Shown here: positions 1 through 10,134 of the stretch, one piece after another
How the letters are laid out: the number at the start of each line of letters is the position of its first letter
How positions within the stretch are numbered: the first letter of the stretch is position 1
Position numbers and translations under genes: made by a program
The notes under the pieces: model-generated
What the model was told of the DNA's origin: nothing
Databases searched by the model: none
The model's input: only the letters and a program-made list of their open reading frames with translations
From: an uncultured Oscillospiraceae bacterium
Lineage (GTDB): Bacteria; Bacillota; Clostridia; Oscillospirales; Oscillospiraceae
Direction: 5' to 3'
Length of the DNA: 41,312 nucleotides
Assembly: GCA_944382995.1 (NCBI GenBank)
Contig: CALWOF010000007.1
Span: 1 to 41,312, forward strand

Positions 1-1124
1 GCCACGCGGAGCAGGGTCCCCATGCTCTCCGTGCCGTGGAGCCGGAAGTAGATTCCCTCCGAATTTTGCCAGGCCAGGGTTCCCGCATCCGTAGACTGGG
101 AACCAGCCACAGAGCCCACTGTAATGGTCACACCGCCCACTTCTACGGTGTTGCCCTCTACGGTTTCTCCCCCTACGGTGACCTGGCGGTCTGCGTCCTC
201 GTGAGGCTCTTCCGCCGCCCAGAACTGGGCCGCATTTCCATGGACCTCCACATCCTCCGCTTCCTCCTCCGGAAGGGTGAGGGGTGTGGCGGAACAGAGC
301 AGGGTCAGGCTGTCGTTCCCGTCCGCACTAATCCAAATGGATTCCAGCGCCGCTCCACCTCCGCCTGTTGTCTCATCCAACCAGTAGCCCTCCGGCAGCC
401 AGGTGGGATCGTAAAAAGGAAGCTCCGTCTCCTCCGGTGCGGCAGAGGCGGCCATCTCCATCAGTGCGTCCGGGTCTACGTGGGCGGAGGTGAAATAGAA
501 CAGCATCCCGTCCTCATCCTGCCAAGCCAGCATGGCGCTCTGTTCATCGCCGTACAGCTCCGCCGTATAGCCGTTCACTGTCACTTCCCGGCGGCTCTCC
601 CCGCTCTCCGGATCGCCGACGCCCCAGCCAATGGTGCCCTCGTCCGGGTAGCTGCAGATAAAGCGCACCCAGCTCTCCCCGCAGCGGTACTGCTTTTCGG
701 CACTGCTGCCCAGGTCGCTGGCGGAGTCCAGTGCCCAGCCCTCCGGCAGGTCCGTCAGCATCCAGTCCGGCGGTTCATGATCCTCCGCTCCATCCCTGTT
801 CCCCAGGGCTGTGTAGAAGATTCCGTTTTCCGTGATCTCCCGCAGCCATCCCAGCACCGCCGCCCGGACGGCGGGGCTCACCGCCATCAGGCTCCCCAGG
901 GTCACCAGGCATGCCAGAGCCACGCAGGCCGCCGTCCGGGCCGCCCGCTTCCACACCGGACGGGCCATCCGCTTCGCCCAGCCGAAGGGGTCCGCCAGCA
1001 GCCGCATCCGGCTGCGGAGATACCGGGGCGACCAGTCCCAGTCCCGGTCCGCGCCCTCCAGCGCATCCCGGAACCGCTCCAGGTTGGCCTCCATCAATGC
1101 CAGCCGCAGCATCCGCTCATCCAT
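1..1124 (-). CDS. DUF4367-type anti-sigma-like membrane protein (C-terminus outside window)
   Basis: The open frame on the minus strand starts with ATG at 1124 and runs off the left edge, giving about 374 residues. It begins MDERMLRLAL, is basic up to residue 63, has one hydrophobic segment at about 64-85 (ACVALACLVTLGSLMAV) and then a long acidic domain outside the membrane. That outer part holds two similar units (LAWQDEDGMLFYF and LAWQNSEGIYFRL), the pattern of DUF4367 domains that accompany Clostridia ECF sigma factors. The second unit contains a Val-Gly-Gly-rich insertion. The start overlaps the sigma factor stop by 8 bases, and GGAGG lies 9 bases upstream, so the two are translationally coupled. 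The inferred role is anti-sigma factor or signal sensor; no zinc-type anti-sigma motif is visible. Confidence 0.75.
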   Translation of the reverse strand, partial: MDERMLRLALMEANLERFRDALEGADRDWDWSPRYLRSRMRLLADPFGWAKRMARPVWKRAARTAACVALACLVTLGSLMAVSPAVRAAVLGWLREITENGIFYTALGNRDGAEDHEPPDWMLTDLPEGWALDSASDLGSSAEKQYRCGESWVRFICSYPDEGTIGWGVGDPESGESRREVTVNGYTAELYGDEQSAMLAWQDEDGMLFYFTSAHVDPDALMEMAASAAPEETELPFYDPTWLPEGYWLDETTGGGGAALESIWISADGNDSLTLLCSATPLTLPEEEAEDVEVHGNAAQFWAAEEPHEDADRQVTVGGETVEGNTVEVGGVTITVGSVAGSQSTDAGTLAWQNSEGIYFRLHGTESMGTLLRV

Positions 1125-1644
1125 GGACGTATCCCTCCTTCTCCAGCGCCTCCGCCAGCAGGGCCCGCCCCCGGAGGACCCGGGTGGCCACGGTGGACTC
1201 CTTCAGCCCCAGCCGCCGGGCGATCTCCCGGTTGCTCTCCTCCTCCACGCACTTGAGCTCCAGCACCCGGCGGTAGCCCTCCGGCAGCGCCCGGATCAAA
1301 CTCACCAGATACCGGTAGCCGCTCTCCCCGGTCTCCGGGGTCGGCGGGTCCCAGTCCTCCGGCAGGGCTTCCTCCCGGCGGTTTTTGCGCAGCATGTCCA
1401 GGGCCGTGTTCTTCACGGCGGTGACCACGTACCCCTCCGTCTCCCCCCAGGGGAGCTGACTCACCCGGTCCCACCGACGGATGAGGCACAGCCAGGTCTG
1501 CTGCACCGCATCCTCCGCCGCGGTCCGGTCCCCCAGGACCCGGGCCGCCACGGCGTACATCTTTTTCTCATAGGCCCCGTGGAGCTTTAAGAACCGTCCC
1601 CGGTCCTCCTCCGTCTCCAGCATGGCCAGCAGTGTCGAAAGCAA
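1117..1644 (-). CDS. ECF-type RNA polymerase sigma factor
   Basis: This is a sigma-70 family protein of the extracytoplasmic-function class, which directs RNA polymerase to a small regulon. Region 2 is visible (EDAVQQTWLCLIRRW, then YVVTAVKNTALDMLRKNRR) and region 4 near the C-terminus (LPEGYRRVLELKC, then SNREIARRLGLKESTVATRVLRGR, the helix-turn-helix reading the -35). I place the start at TTG 1644, which has AGGAGG 6 bases upstream and gives 175 residues. The frame is open to 1722, but the extra residues do not look like a sigma factor. It is the first gene of a two-gene unit with the DUF4367 protein, the usual sigma/anti-sigma layout. The stimulus cannot be read from the sequence. Confidence 0.88.
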   Translation of the reverse strand: MLSTLLAMLETEEDRGRFLKLHGAYEKKMYAVAARVLGDRTAAEDAVQQTWLCLIRRWDRVSQLPWGETEGYVVTAVKNTALDMLRKNRREEALPEDWDPPTPETGESGYRYLVSLIRALPEGYRRVLELKCVEEESNREIARRLGLKESTVATRVLRGRALLAEALEKEGYVHG

Positions 1645-1714
1645 TGCCCCCGCCTCCTGTTCTCTCTTTTGGGGGACACCCCCCCTATCCGGTAAACGGC
1701 CCGGAAACGCGAAA

Positions 1715-1754
1715 TATCCCACCGGGGCGGAAAATTTTCCGTCCCGGTGGGATA
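1715..1754 (-). terminator. 40-bp near-perfect palindrome downstream of fumC
   Basis: Arms 1715-1734 and 1735-1754 pair with a single G-T mismatch and no spacer, centred on AAAATTTT. It starts 6 bases past the fumC stop and precedes the sigma factor. It can act as a terminator for fumC; the A/T-rich centre would form the loop. Confidence 0.6.
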
Positions 1755-1759
1755 CGGCT

Positions 1760-3118
<1,359 letters not shown>

Positions 3119-3153
3119 GGCAAAATTCCCCCTGATCGAAATAAGTTGGGACC

Positions 3154-3182
3154 ATTATACCGCCCGGCGGGAAAAGGCGCAA
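3154..3182 (-). promoter_or_regulatory. Predicted sigma-A promoter of fumC
   Basis: On the minus strand, -35 TTGCGC (3177-3182) and -10 TATAAT (3154-3159) are separated by 17 bases, and transcription would start about 30 bases before the fumC ATG. Confidence 0.6.
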
Positions 3183-3207
3183 GAGGCGGGAGCTACGGGA
3201 TGGCAAA

Positions 3208-3234
3208 AGCCCCGGCGGAAGCTCCGCCGGGGCT
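3208..3234 (-). terminator. Intrinsic terminator of the stalk-domain protein gene
   Basis: A perfect 12-bp stem, AGCCCCGGCGGA (3208-3219) with TCCGCCGGGGCT (3223-3234), has a 3-base loop. On the minus strand TTTTG follows. It lies between the gene ending at 3267 and the fumC promoter. Confidence 0.85.
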
Positions 3235-3266
3235 CGATGCGCTGATGGTATTCCGGGATCCCGGGC

Positions 3267-4238
3267 TCAGTCCGCCCGGTACAGGTCCAGGGCCTGGGCC
3301 AGGGCGGCCATGGACACATAGGTGACGCCGTTTTCGATGACGCAGGCGCCGTAGACCTCCTCCGCGGTGCCGTCGCTGTCCACGGCGGTGATGGCGCCGC
3401 CGGGCAGGGCGGTCATCAGGGTCTCGCTCTCCAGGGGCGCGGGCTTCACCATGTCCTCACCGTAGGACACCACGGCGCCCTGCGCCGCATCCCAGCGGAC
3501 GTTCATGCCCAGGGCCTCCGCCACCGCCCGGATGGGCAGCAGGGTGTCGCCGTCGGCGGTGGTCTTGGCCTTCTGGTCCACGGCGGCGCCGTTGACGGAC
3601 ACAGTGCCGTCCTCCGCCGCGGCCACATAGCCCCGGTACTCGTAGGCGAACACCAGCACCTTCTCCGGCGTGCCCTTGGCATCGGACCACACCAGAATCC
3701 GAGTGCCGGGGACCAGGTCCGCCAGGGTCACGAGGTTGCGGGTCAGATAGGGGCTCACCTGGGCGGAGGCGGGCACGGTGACCGTGTCATTGCTGCCGGC
3801 CACGGAGAGCACCGCTGACGCCTCGGTGATGACGGAGCCGGTGATCTCATAGTACTGGGGCACGGCGTAGTCGGCGGGGATGTTGCCCAGGATCAGTCTG
3901 GCCGCGGACTGGGGCGGCATGCTCAGCATCATGGCCGGTCCCACCCAGACATAGACGGTATCGCCGTCCTCCAGGGTGTCCAGGTTCAGGGTATTGCCGG
4001 TGACGGCATCCAGGCAGGGGGCATCTCCCACGTGGACCACCACCGCGTCGCTCAGGTCATCCCGCTCCCCCCGGTCCAGGAGGAAGGAGTCCTCACCCAT
4101 CCAGGTGACGGTGCCCCAGTAGGCCACGGGGCCCGGGCGGGCGGGGGTCTCCTCCTCCGTCTCCGCAGCGGCGGCGGGGATGGACAGCAGGGCGGCGCAG
4201 AGCACCAGGGACAGGCATTGCAGGATACGCTTCTTCAT
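3267..4238 (-). CDS. Secreted protein with copper-amine-oxidase-type stalk domain
   Basis: This 323-residue protein starts with a clear signal peptide (MKKRILQCLSLVLCAALLSI, with cleavage likely after the AAAAA stretch near residue 25), so it is exported. The middle part (about 35-210) is beta-rich with no motif I recognise. Residues about 225-260 (DGDTLLPIRAVAEALGMNV, then WDAAQGAVV) match the Cu-amine-oxidase N-terminal/stalk-like domain, and about 305-320 (NGVTYVSMAALAQAL) is a second, partial copy. This domain is common in Clostridia cell-surface proteins and is non-catalytic, so no copper enzyme is implied. AGGAAG lies upstream of the ATG. Substrate and partner are unknown. The gene stands alone between two terminators. 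Confidence 0.75.
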   Translation of the reverse strand: MKKRILQCLSLVLCAALLSIPAAAAETEEETPARPGPVAYWGTVTWMGEDSFLLDRGERDDLSDAVVVHVGDAPCLDAVTGNTLNLDTLEDGDTVYVWVGPAMMLSMPPQSAARLILGNIPADYAVPQYYEITGSVITEASAVLSVAGSNDTVTVPASAQVSPYLTRNLVTLADLVPGTRILVWSDAKGTPEKVLVFAYEYRGYVAAAEDGTVSVNGAAVDQKAKTTADGDTLLPIRAVAEALGMNVRWDAAQGAVVSYGEDMVKPAPLESETLMTALPGGAITAVDSDGTAEEVYGACVIENGVTYVSMAALAQALDLYRAD

Positions 4239-4286
4239 TCTTGATCTTCCTTTCCGGTTCGTTGGGGAAGCGGTGAGGCTTCATTT

Positions 4287-4298
4287 GTCTGTACAGAC
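4287..4298. promoter_or_regulatory. 12-bp perfect palindrome GTCTGTACAGAC
   Basis: The palindrome lies about 50 bases upstream of the start of the stalk-domain gene, where an operator would be expected. No clear -35/-10 pair is seen around it. Confidence 0.3.
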
Positions 4299-4512
4299 GT
4301 GAGCCGCCGGGAAAAAGTTCCCTCCGGAGAGGAGATTTTTGCAAATATTTTGAGAGGTGGTGGATCCGGTCTTTCCATGCCCTATCCGGGGGAATTTTGA
4401 GGCCGCCGTATGACGGCCGCGGGGTGCTGGCGGCCGCCAGGGGGCTCCTGATACCGAAAGGGCTCCCGGAGACGCCGTAGGGGCGGTCATCAACCGCCCG
4501 GGGAAAATCTGC

Positions 4513-4543
4513 TCCCGCCGGGGCCTCTGTGGCCCCGGCGGGA
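4513..4543. repeat. 13-bp perfect GC-rich hairpin
   Basis: TCCCGCCGGGGCC (4513-4525) pairs perfectly with 4531-4543 around a TCTGT loop. It has no T-run on either strand, so it is either a second stop behind the typA terminator or part of a dispersed repeat. Confidence 0.55.
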
Positions 4544-4555
4544 CAAGCGAAAAGG

Positions 4556-4582
4556 CCCCGGCCCCCTTCCGGGGGGCCGGGG
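4556..4582 (-). terminator. Intrinsic terminator of typA
   Basis: An 11-bp G/C stem (4556-4566 with 4572-4582, loop TTCCG) is followed on the minus strand by CTTTTC. It begins 17 bases after the typA stop. Confidence 0.85.
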
Positions 4583-4599
4583 TCCATGCAAGCACTGAT

Positions 4600-6423
<1,824 letters not shown>

Positions 6424-6549
6424 ATATTACCTTCTCCTTTTCCAACGGCAAGCCCACACAGGGTCCCGCATGGCAGATCTGTCAGCTATCAGCGGATCCG
6501 GCCCGCTGCCGCGCCGGCCGGATCGGCGTGTATTCGCGCACAATTCTGC

Positions 6550-6578
6550 ATTATATTCCGCCGCGGGACATTTTGCAA
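6550..6578 (-). promoter_or_regulatory. Predicted sigma-A promoter of typA
   Basis: On the minus strand, -35 TTGCAA (6573-6578), a 17-base spacer and -10 TATAAT (6550-6555). Transcription would start near 6543, leaving an untranslated leader of about 120 bases. Confidence 0.7.
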
Positions 6579-6751
6579 GCCATCACGGCGGGATTTTTCA
6601 AAAAAGTAGCCATATTCAGAGATTTTCAGCGATAAGCGGCGTTTCGCCCCGTCCGGAGCCCCGGTTTTCGGCATTTTTGCTTTTTCCGAGAGAAGTAATA
6701 CCTTTCCAAAAACTTCTCCCCTTTCCGCCGGGTTTTTGTCGCTTCCGGCCA

Positions 6752-6781
6752 TTGACGTTCCGGGACGGCCGCTCCTATAAT
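6752..6781 (+). promoter_or_regulatory. Predicted sigma-A promoter of serA
   Basis: -35 TTGACG (6752-6757), 18-base spacer, -10 TATAAT (6776-6781). The transcript would start near 6788, leaving a leader of about 85 bases before the ATG at 6873. Confidence 0.7.
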
Positions 6782-6799
6782 AGAGGTGCTGCGTCGGAA

Positions 6800-6852
6800 G
6801 CGGTGCCAGCACCGCACGTTCCCCCGCAAGTACCGTGGTCCGCTGGGACCAC
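6800..6852 (+). promoter_or_regulatory. Two hairpins in the serA leader
   Basis: The leader contains the stem GCGGTG/CACCGC (6800-6815, loop CCAG) and the perfect 7-bp stem GTGGTCC/GGACCAC (6835-6852, loop GCTG), ending 6 bases before the GGAGG ribosome site. There is no T-run, so any control would be at translation rather than by termination. Confidence 0.4.
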
Positions 6853-6872
6853 CCCAATGGAGGCATTCTGCC

Positions 6873-8039
6873 ATGTACCGCGTCAAAACATTCAACAAGA
6901 TCTCCCCTGTCGGCCTGAACCGCCTGGATCCGGAGCTGTACGCCGTCTCCGATGCCGAGACGGCGGAGGACGCCATCCTGGTCCGCTCCGCAAAGCTGCT
7001 GGACTATGACTTTCCGAAAAATCTCCTGGCCATCGCCCGGGCGGGCGCCGGCGTCAACAATATCCCCCTGGACCGCTGCTCAGAGGCGGGCATCGTGGTG
7101 TTCAACACGCCGGGCGCCAACGCCAACGCCGTGAAGGAGCTGGTGCTGTGCGCCATGCTGATGGGCTCCCGGGATGTGGACGGGGGCATCCAGTGGGTCC
7201 GGCAGCAGGTGGCCGCCGGCGTGGACGTCACCACCGTGGTGGAGAAGGGCAAGGCCGCGTTCATCGGGCCGGAGCTCTACCGCAAGACCCTGGGCGTCAT
7301 CGGCCTGGGGGCCATCGGCTCGCTGGTAGCCAACATCGCCCTGTCCCTGGGCATGGACGTCTACGGCTATGACCCCTTCCTCTCCGTGGACGCGGCGCTG
7401 CGTCTGGACCGCCACATCCATGTGGTGAAGGACATCAATGAGCTCTACAAGCGGGCGGACTACGTCACCATCCACATCCACTACACCAAAGAGACGGAGC
7501 ACATGATCGACGCCAAGGCCATCTCCGCCATGAAGCGGGGCGTCCGGTTCATCAACCTGGCCCGGGGCGAGATCGTGGACGACGACGCCATGCTCTCCGC
7601 CCTGGACACCGGCTGGGTGGCCGCCTATGTCACCGACTTCCCCAACAACCGCCTGGTGGGCGCGCCCCATGTCATCGCCATGCCCCATCTGGGGGCCTCC
7701 ACGCCGGAGAGCGAGCAGAACTGCGCCGTCATGGCGGTGGATGAGCTGCGGGACTATCTGGAGAACGGCAACATCCGCAACAGCGTGAACATGCCCGCCG
7801 TCAGCCAGGAGCGCAGCGGCGTGTGCCGGCTGTGCCTGCTCCATAAGAACGTGCCCGCCATGCTGGCCAGCATCACCACGCTGCTGTCCCGGGACGGGGT
7901 CAATGTGGAGAACCTGAGCAACAAGTCCCGGGGGGACTACGCCTACACCATCGTGGATCTGGGCTCCCCGGCGGATCAGGCGGTGATCGATGAAGTCACC
8001 GCGCTGGAGAACGTGATCCGGGTACGGGTGATCCGCTGA
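6873..8039 (+). CDS. serA: D-3-phosphoglycerate dehydrogenase, short ACT form
   Basis: It oxidises 3-phosphoglycerate to phosphohydroxypyruvate with NAD, the first step of serine synthesis. The 388 residues hold a D-2-hydroxyacid dehydrogenase core with the Rossmann motif GLGAIG (144-149), the catalytic Arg in NLARGE (Arg231) and His in PHLGAS (His272), followed directly by an ACT domain at about 317-388, which in this family senses serine. The longer form's intervening domain is absent. I choose ATG 6873 over the longer open frame because GGAGG lies 9 bases upstream and the frame before it lies in the leader. No serC is adjacent; the gene has its own promoter and terminator. Other hydroxyacid dehydrogenases are possible, but the C-terminal ACT domain favours SerA. 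Confidence 0.9.
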   Translation: MYRVKTFNKISPVGLNRLDPELYAVSDAETAEDAILVRSAKLLDYDFPKNLLAIARAGAGVNNIPLDRCSEAGIVVFNTPGANANAVKELVLCAMLMGSRDVDGGIQWVRQQVAAGVDVTTVVEKGKAAFIGPELYRKTLGVIGLGAIGSLVANIALSLGMDVYGYDPFLSVDAALRLDRHIHVVKDINELYKRADYVTIHIHYTKETEHMIDAKAISAMKRGVRFINLARGEIVDDDAMLSALDTGWVAAYVTDFPNNRLVGAPHVIAMPHLGASTPESEQNCAVMAVDELRDYLENGNIRNSVNMPAVSQERSGVCRLCLLHKNVPAMLASITTLLSRDGVNVENLSNKSRGDYAYTIVDLGSPADQAVIDEVTALENVIRVRVIR

Positions 8040-8090
8040 GGGGTGACCGGCAGCGGCCGGGCGCCCGAAGCGCAAAGCGGCGGAAACCGG

Positions 8091-8120
8091 AGAGGACGGG
8101 GCATGCCCCCGTCCTCTTTT
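8091..8120 (+). terminator. Intrinsic terminator of serA
   Basis: An 11-bp stem AGAGGACGGGG/CCCCGTCCTCT with a 5-base loop is followed by TTT. Confidence 0.88.
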
Positions 8121-8166
8121 CGCCCCGCCCCCGCGGAGCGTGGAGCAGGGCGGCAGTCCTTCCCCA

Positions 8167-8195
8167 TTGACAGCGCCGGGAAAACCGGGTACAAT
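8167..8195 (+). promoter_or_regulatory. Strong promoter of the split tRNA-Arg gene
   Basis: -35 TTGACA (8167-8172, perfect consensus), 17-base spacer, -10 TACAAT (8190-8195). It sits 40 bases before the host tRNA 5' fragment and about 130 bases before the intact element-borne tRNA, with no terminator between, so it can now drive the latter. Confidence 0.85.
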
Positions 8196-8234
8196 AAGTC
8201 CTGCGCAGCGGGTCCTGCCCCGCCGTGCCTCCAC

Positions 8235-8282
8235 GCCCCTGTAGCTCAGTTGTATAGAGCGACCGCCTCCTAAGCGGTAGGC
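8235..8282 (+). pseudogene. 5' portion of host tRNA-Arg(CCU), split by element insertion
   Basis: The sequence gives a normal tRNA as far as the variable loop: acceptor 5' strand GCCCCTG (8235-8241), D-stem GCTC/GAGC, anticodon stem ACCGC/GCGGT, and loop CTCCTAA with anticodon CCU. After 8282 the T-arm and acceptor 3' strand are replaced by element DNA that cannot pair with GCCCCTG. The missing 3' part lies at 27445-27473. Joined through the 16-bp core the two make a 77-base tRNA with encoded CCA and a full acceptor stem (GCCCCTG/CAGGGGT, ending in G-U). D-loop position 19 is T instead of G, and it is matched by A at position 56 in the distant half. Confidence 0.9.
8267..8282 (+). repeat. attL core (16-bp direct repeat)
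   Basis: CTCCTAAGCGGTAGGC is identical to 27429-27444, and the flanking bases differ on both sides. It spans the anticodon loop, the 3' anticodon stem and part of the variable loop of tRNA-Arg, so recombination takes place within the anticodon arm. Confidence 0.93.
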
Positions 8283-8326
8283 TGTTCGGGTCTAAATCGA
8301 GAATAAAAGTTCATATTTCTGTATAA

Positions 8327-8403
8327 GTCTCAGTAGCTCAGTTGGATAGAGCACGCGCCTCCTAAGCGCGGGGCCGGAGGTTCAAGTCCTCTCTGGGACG
8401 CCA
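8327..8403 (+). tRNA. tRNA-Arg(CCU), complete, carried by the element
   Basis: A full 77-base cloverleaf: acceptor GTCTCAG/CTGGGAC, D-stem GCTC/GAGC with canonical GG in the D-loop, anticodon stem CGCGC/GCGCG with loop CTCCTAA (anticodon CCU, reading AGG), T-stem GGAGG/CCTCT with loop TTCAAGT, discriminator G and encoded CCA. It shares only the anticodon region and generic tRNA bases with the split host gene, so it is not a duplication of it. It starts 44 bases after the attL core, has no promoter of its own that I can see in that gap, and is followed by a strong terminator. The inferred role is to supply the tRNA the element destroys on integration. Confidence 0.95.
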
Positions 8404-8406
8404 AAA

Positions 8407-8448
8407 CGGCCAGTTGTTCCTGCTTTTCGGAACTTCTGGCCGCTTTTT
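8407..8448 (+). terminator. Terminator of the element-borne tRNA
   Basis: Stem CGGCCAG (8407-8413) with CTGGCCG (8436-8442), extended by TTCC/GGAA inside, followed by CTTTTT. Confidence 0.88.
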
Positions 8449-8843
8449 CTGCACTCTTTGAAATTTGGAAGTATCGCCCGCATAAGCGAAAAAGACTTGA
8501 ATATGGAGAATATTTTGCTAATTGGCTTCGAACGATTTTCAGCCTGTTGCTAATAAAATGCGCCGCTGTGCTAATACGGTAATTAGCGTCCTTCTCTGTC
8601 CTGAAATATGGTGTTTCCTCCGCTCTGATATTTTTTTGTAGGCGAATGTGCCTCACGTATTTCATCCACCTCCCTGATTTTTCTATATGGTGCGCCAGAA
8701 GGCAATCTCTTTCCGCTGTTTATTTTAACCCACGAATTTTGTCAAATTTTATTTTTATCAAGTGTATCTGATAAAATCGGAATATACGGTTGAAATTCGA
8801 ATATACTTGTGATATGCTCAACATTAGAGAGGAGGCGGGATCC
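8449..8843. other. Element left-end non-coding region with integrase arm-site candidates
   Basis: An AT-rich gene-free stretch. It holds three same-direction copies of a TTGCTAATA-like motif (starting 8515, 8547, 8568), one inverted GCTAATTA (8580-8587), and two copies of GAATATAC (8780-8787, 8799-8806) just before the ATPase gene. No ribosome-site-supported small gene is seen. Confidence 0.6.
8515..8576 (+). repeat. Candidate integrase arm-type sites, left end
   Basis: TTGCTAAT (8515-8522), TTGCTAATA (8547-8555) and GTGCTAATA (8568-8576) start 32 and 21 bases apart, close to three and two helical turns. The same motif recurs near the right end at 27259 and 27270. Confidence 0.6.
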
Positions 8844-10058
8844 ATGATCAAACGGGAACTCTACATGAAACGCATCCGGCCCTTTATCGGGAATGAATTG
8901 GTAAAAGTCCTCACCGGCATCCGCCGCAGCGGAAAGTCAGTCATGCTGGACTTGATCAAGGAGGAACTGCTGGCTTCCGGCATTGATGGCGGCCAGTTTA
9001 TTTCCCTCAACTTTGAGAATATGAGCAATGCCCATCTCTGCACTGCCCAGGCCCTCCACGATGAGATCATCCACCGGGCTACGGAGATCAAAGGCAAGGT
9101 CTATCTCTTCTTTGACGAGATCCAGGAGGTAGATGCCTGGGAGAAGTGTATCAACTCTTTCCGGGTGGAACTGGACTGCGACATCTATATCACCGGCTCC
9201 AACGCGAAACTGCTCTCCGGGGAACTGGCTACCTATCTGGCAGGGCGGTATGTGGAGTTTGTCATCTATCCCTTCTCCTTTGGGGAGTTTATGGAACTGT
9301 ACCGCACGGTTTGCCCGGATGCTGATTCCCGCCAGTGCTTCAACCAGTATCTGACCATGGGCGGGATGCCCTATCTGGCCAATCTGCGCTATGAGGAAGC
9401 CGCCAGCCGCCAGTATCTGCGGGACCTGTTCAACTCGGTGGAACTGAAAGACATCGTCAAGCGCAACAATATCCGGGATGTGGATATGCTGGAGCGGATC
9501 ATCGCCTACATCACCTCCAACATCGGCACCACCTTTTCCTCCACCGCCATCTCCAAATATCTCAAGAGCGAGGGGCGCTCTGTCTCGCCGGAGACGGTGC
9601 TGAATTATATCAAGGCCTGTACCGACGCCTTCCTGTTCTACCAGGTGAAGCGGCAAGACCTGCAGGGGAAAAAGATCCTCACCGTCAACGAGAAATACTA
9701 TGTGGCGGACCACGGGATCCGGGAGGCGGTGTTCGGCGGCAACCGGAAGGACATCAACCTGGTCCTGGAGAACATGGTCTATCTGGAGCTGTTGCGCCGG
9801 GACTATACGGTCACTGTGGGCAAGGTGGGCGATAAAGAGATCGACTTTGTCTGCGAGAATCAGGGGAATAAGCTCTATGTGCAGGTGGCCTATCTGCTGG
9901 CCTCTGAGGAGACCATCCAGCGGGAGTTCGGCGTCTACCATCAGGTCCGGGACAATTTCCCCAAATATGTGGTCACGTTGGACGAATTCGACATGAGCCG
10001 GGATGGGATCAAACATCGCAACATCCGGGACTTTCTGTTGGAAGAAACCTGGGCCTAA
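8844..10058 (+). CDS. AAA-family ATPase with DUF4143 C-terminal domain
   Basis: The 404-residue protein starts at ATG 8844, which has GGAGG 10 bases upstream; the frame is open further back but lacks a ribosome site there. The N-terminal half is an AAA_14-type ATPase with Walker A GIRRSGKS (about 25-32) and Walker B VYLFFDEIQEV. The C-terminal half fits DUF4143, including a PD-(D/E)XK-like stretch (DKEIDFVCEN, then LYVQVAY) seen in this family. Such proteins are widespread, often in many copies per genome, and their function is largely unknown; links to mobile elements and toxin-like systems are proposed. It sits alone between the tRNA and a bidirectional terminator. A role in element maintenance is possible but not shown. 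Confidence 0.8.
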   Translation: MIKRELYMKRIRPFIGNELVKVLTGIRRSGKSVMLDLIKEELLASGIDGGQFISLNFENMSNAHLCTAQALHDEIIHRATEIKGKVYLFFDEIQEVDAWEKCINSFRVELDCDIYITGSNAKLLSGELATYLAGRYVEFVIYPFSFGEFMELYRTVCPDADSRQCFNQYLTMGGMPYLANLRYEEAASRQYLRDLFNSVELKDIVKRNNIRDVDMLERIIAYITSNIGTTFSSTAISKYLKSEGRSVSPETVLNYIKACTDAFLFYQVKRQDLQGKKILTVNEKYYVADHGIREAVFGGNRKDINLVLENMVYLELLRRDYTVTVGKVGDKEIDFVCENQGNKLYVQVAYLLASEETIQREFGVYHQVRDNFPKYVVTLDEFDMSRDGIKHRNIRDFLLEETWA

Positions 10059-10100
10059 AATGGATCCCACTGCGGCTGGTCTTGCTCGCCGAGTTCATAA

Positions 10101-10130
10101 AAACGGCACCCGAACATTCGGGTGCCGTTT
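10101..10130. terminator. Bidirectional terminator between ATPase and integrase genes
   Basis: A perfect 14-bp stem, AAACGGCACCCGAA with TTCGGGTGCCGTTT, around a CA centre, with A/T tails on both sides. It serves both convergent genes. Confidence 0.88.
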
Positions 10131-10134
10131 GGCA

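Larger units (their letters stand above)
4239..4599. other. Gene-free stretch with stacked GC-rich hairpins
   Basis: These 361 bases between typA and the stalk-protein gene hold the GTCTGTACAGAC palindrome, a GTAGGGGCGG-type inverted repeat around 4478-4500, a 13-bp perfect stem at 4513-4543 with loop TCTGT, and the typA terminator. No small coding frame with a ribosome site is apparent. Confidence 0.6.

Noticed and set aside
6788..6872. serA leader as a T-box
   Set aside because: No T-box consensus, no specifier loop and no terminator/antiterminator pair.
8235..8326. Whether the left tRNA fragment could still fold as a tRNA with the element bases
   Set aside because: A weak wobble-rich T-arm can be drawn, but nothing pairs with acceptor GCCCCTG and no CCA end is present.
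8330..8665. Minus-strand frame of 111 codons covering the element tRNA
   Set aside because: Its C-terminal part is just the tRNA gene and its terminator read backwards; no ribosome site.
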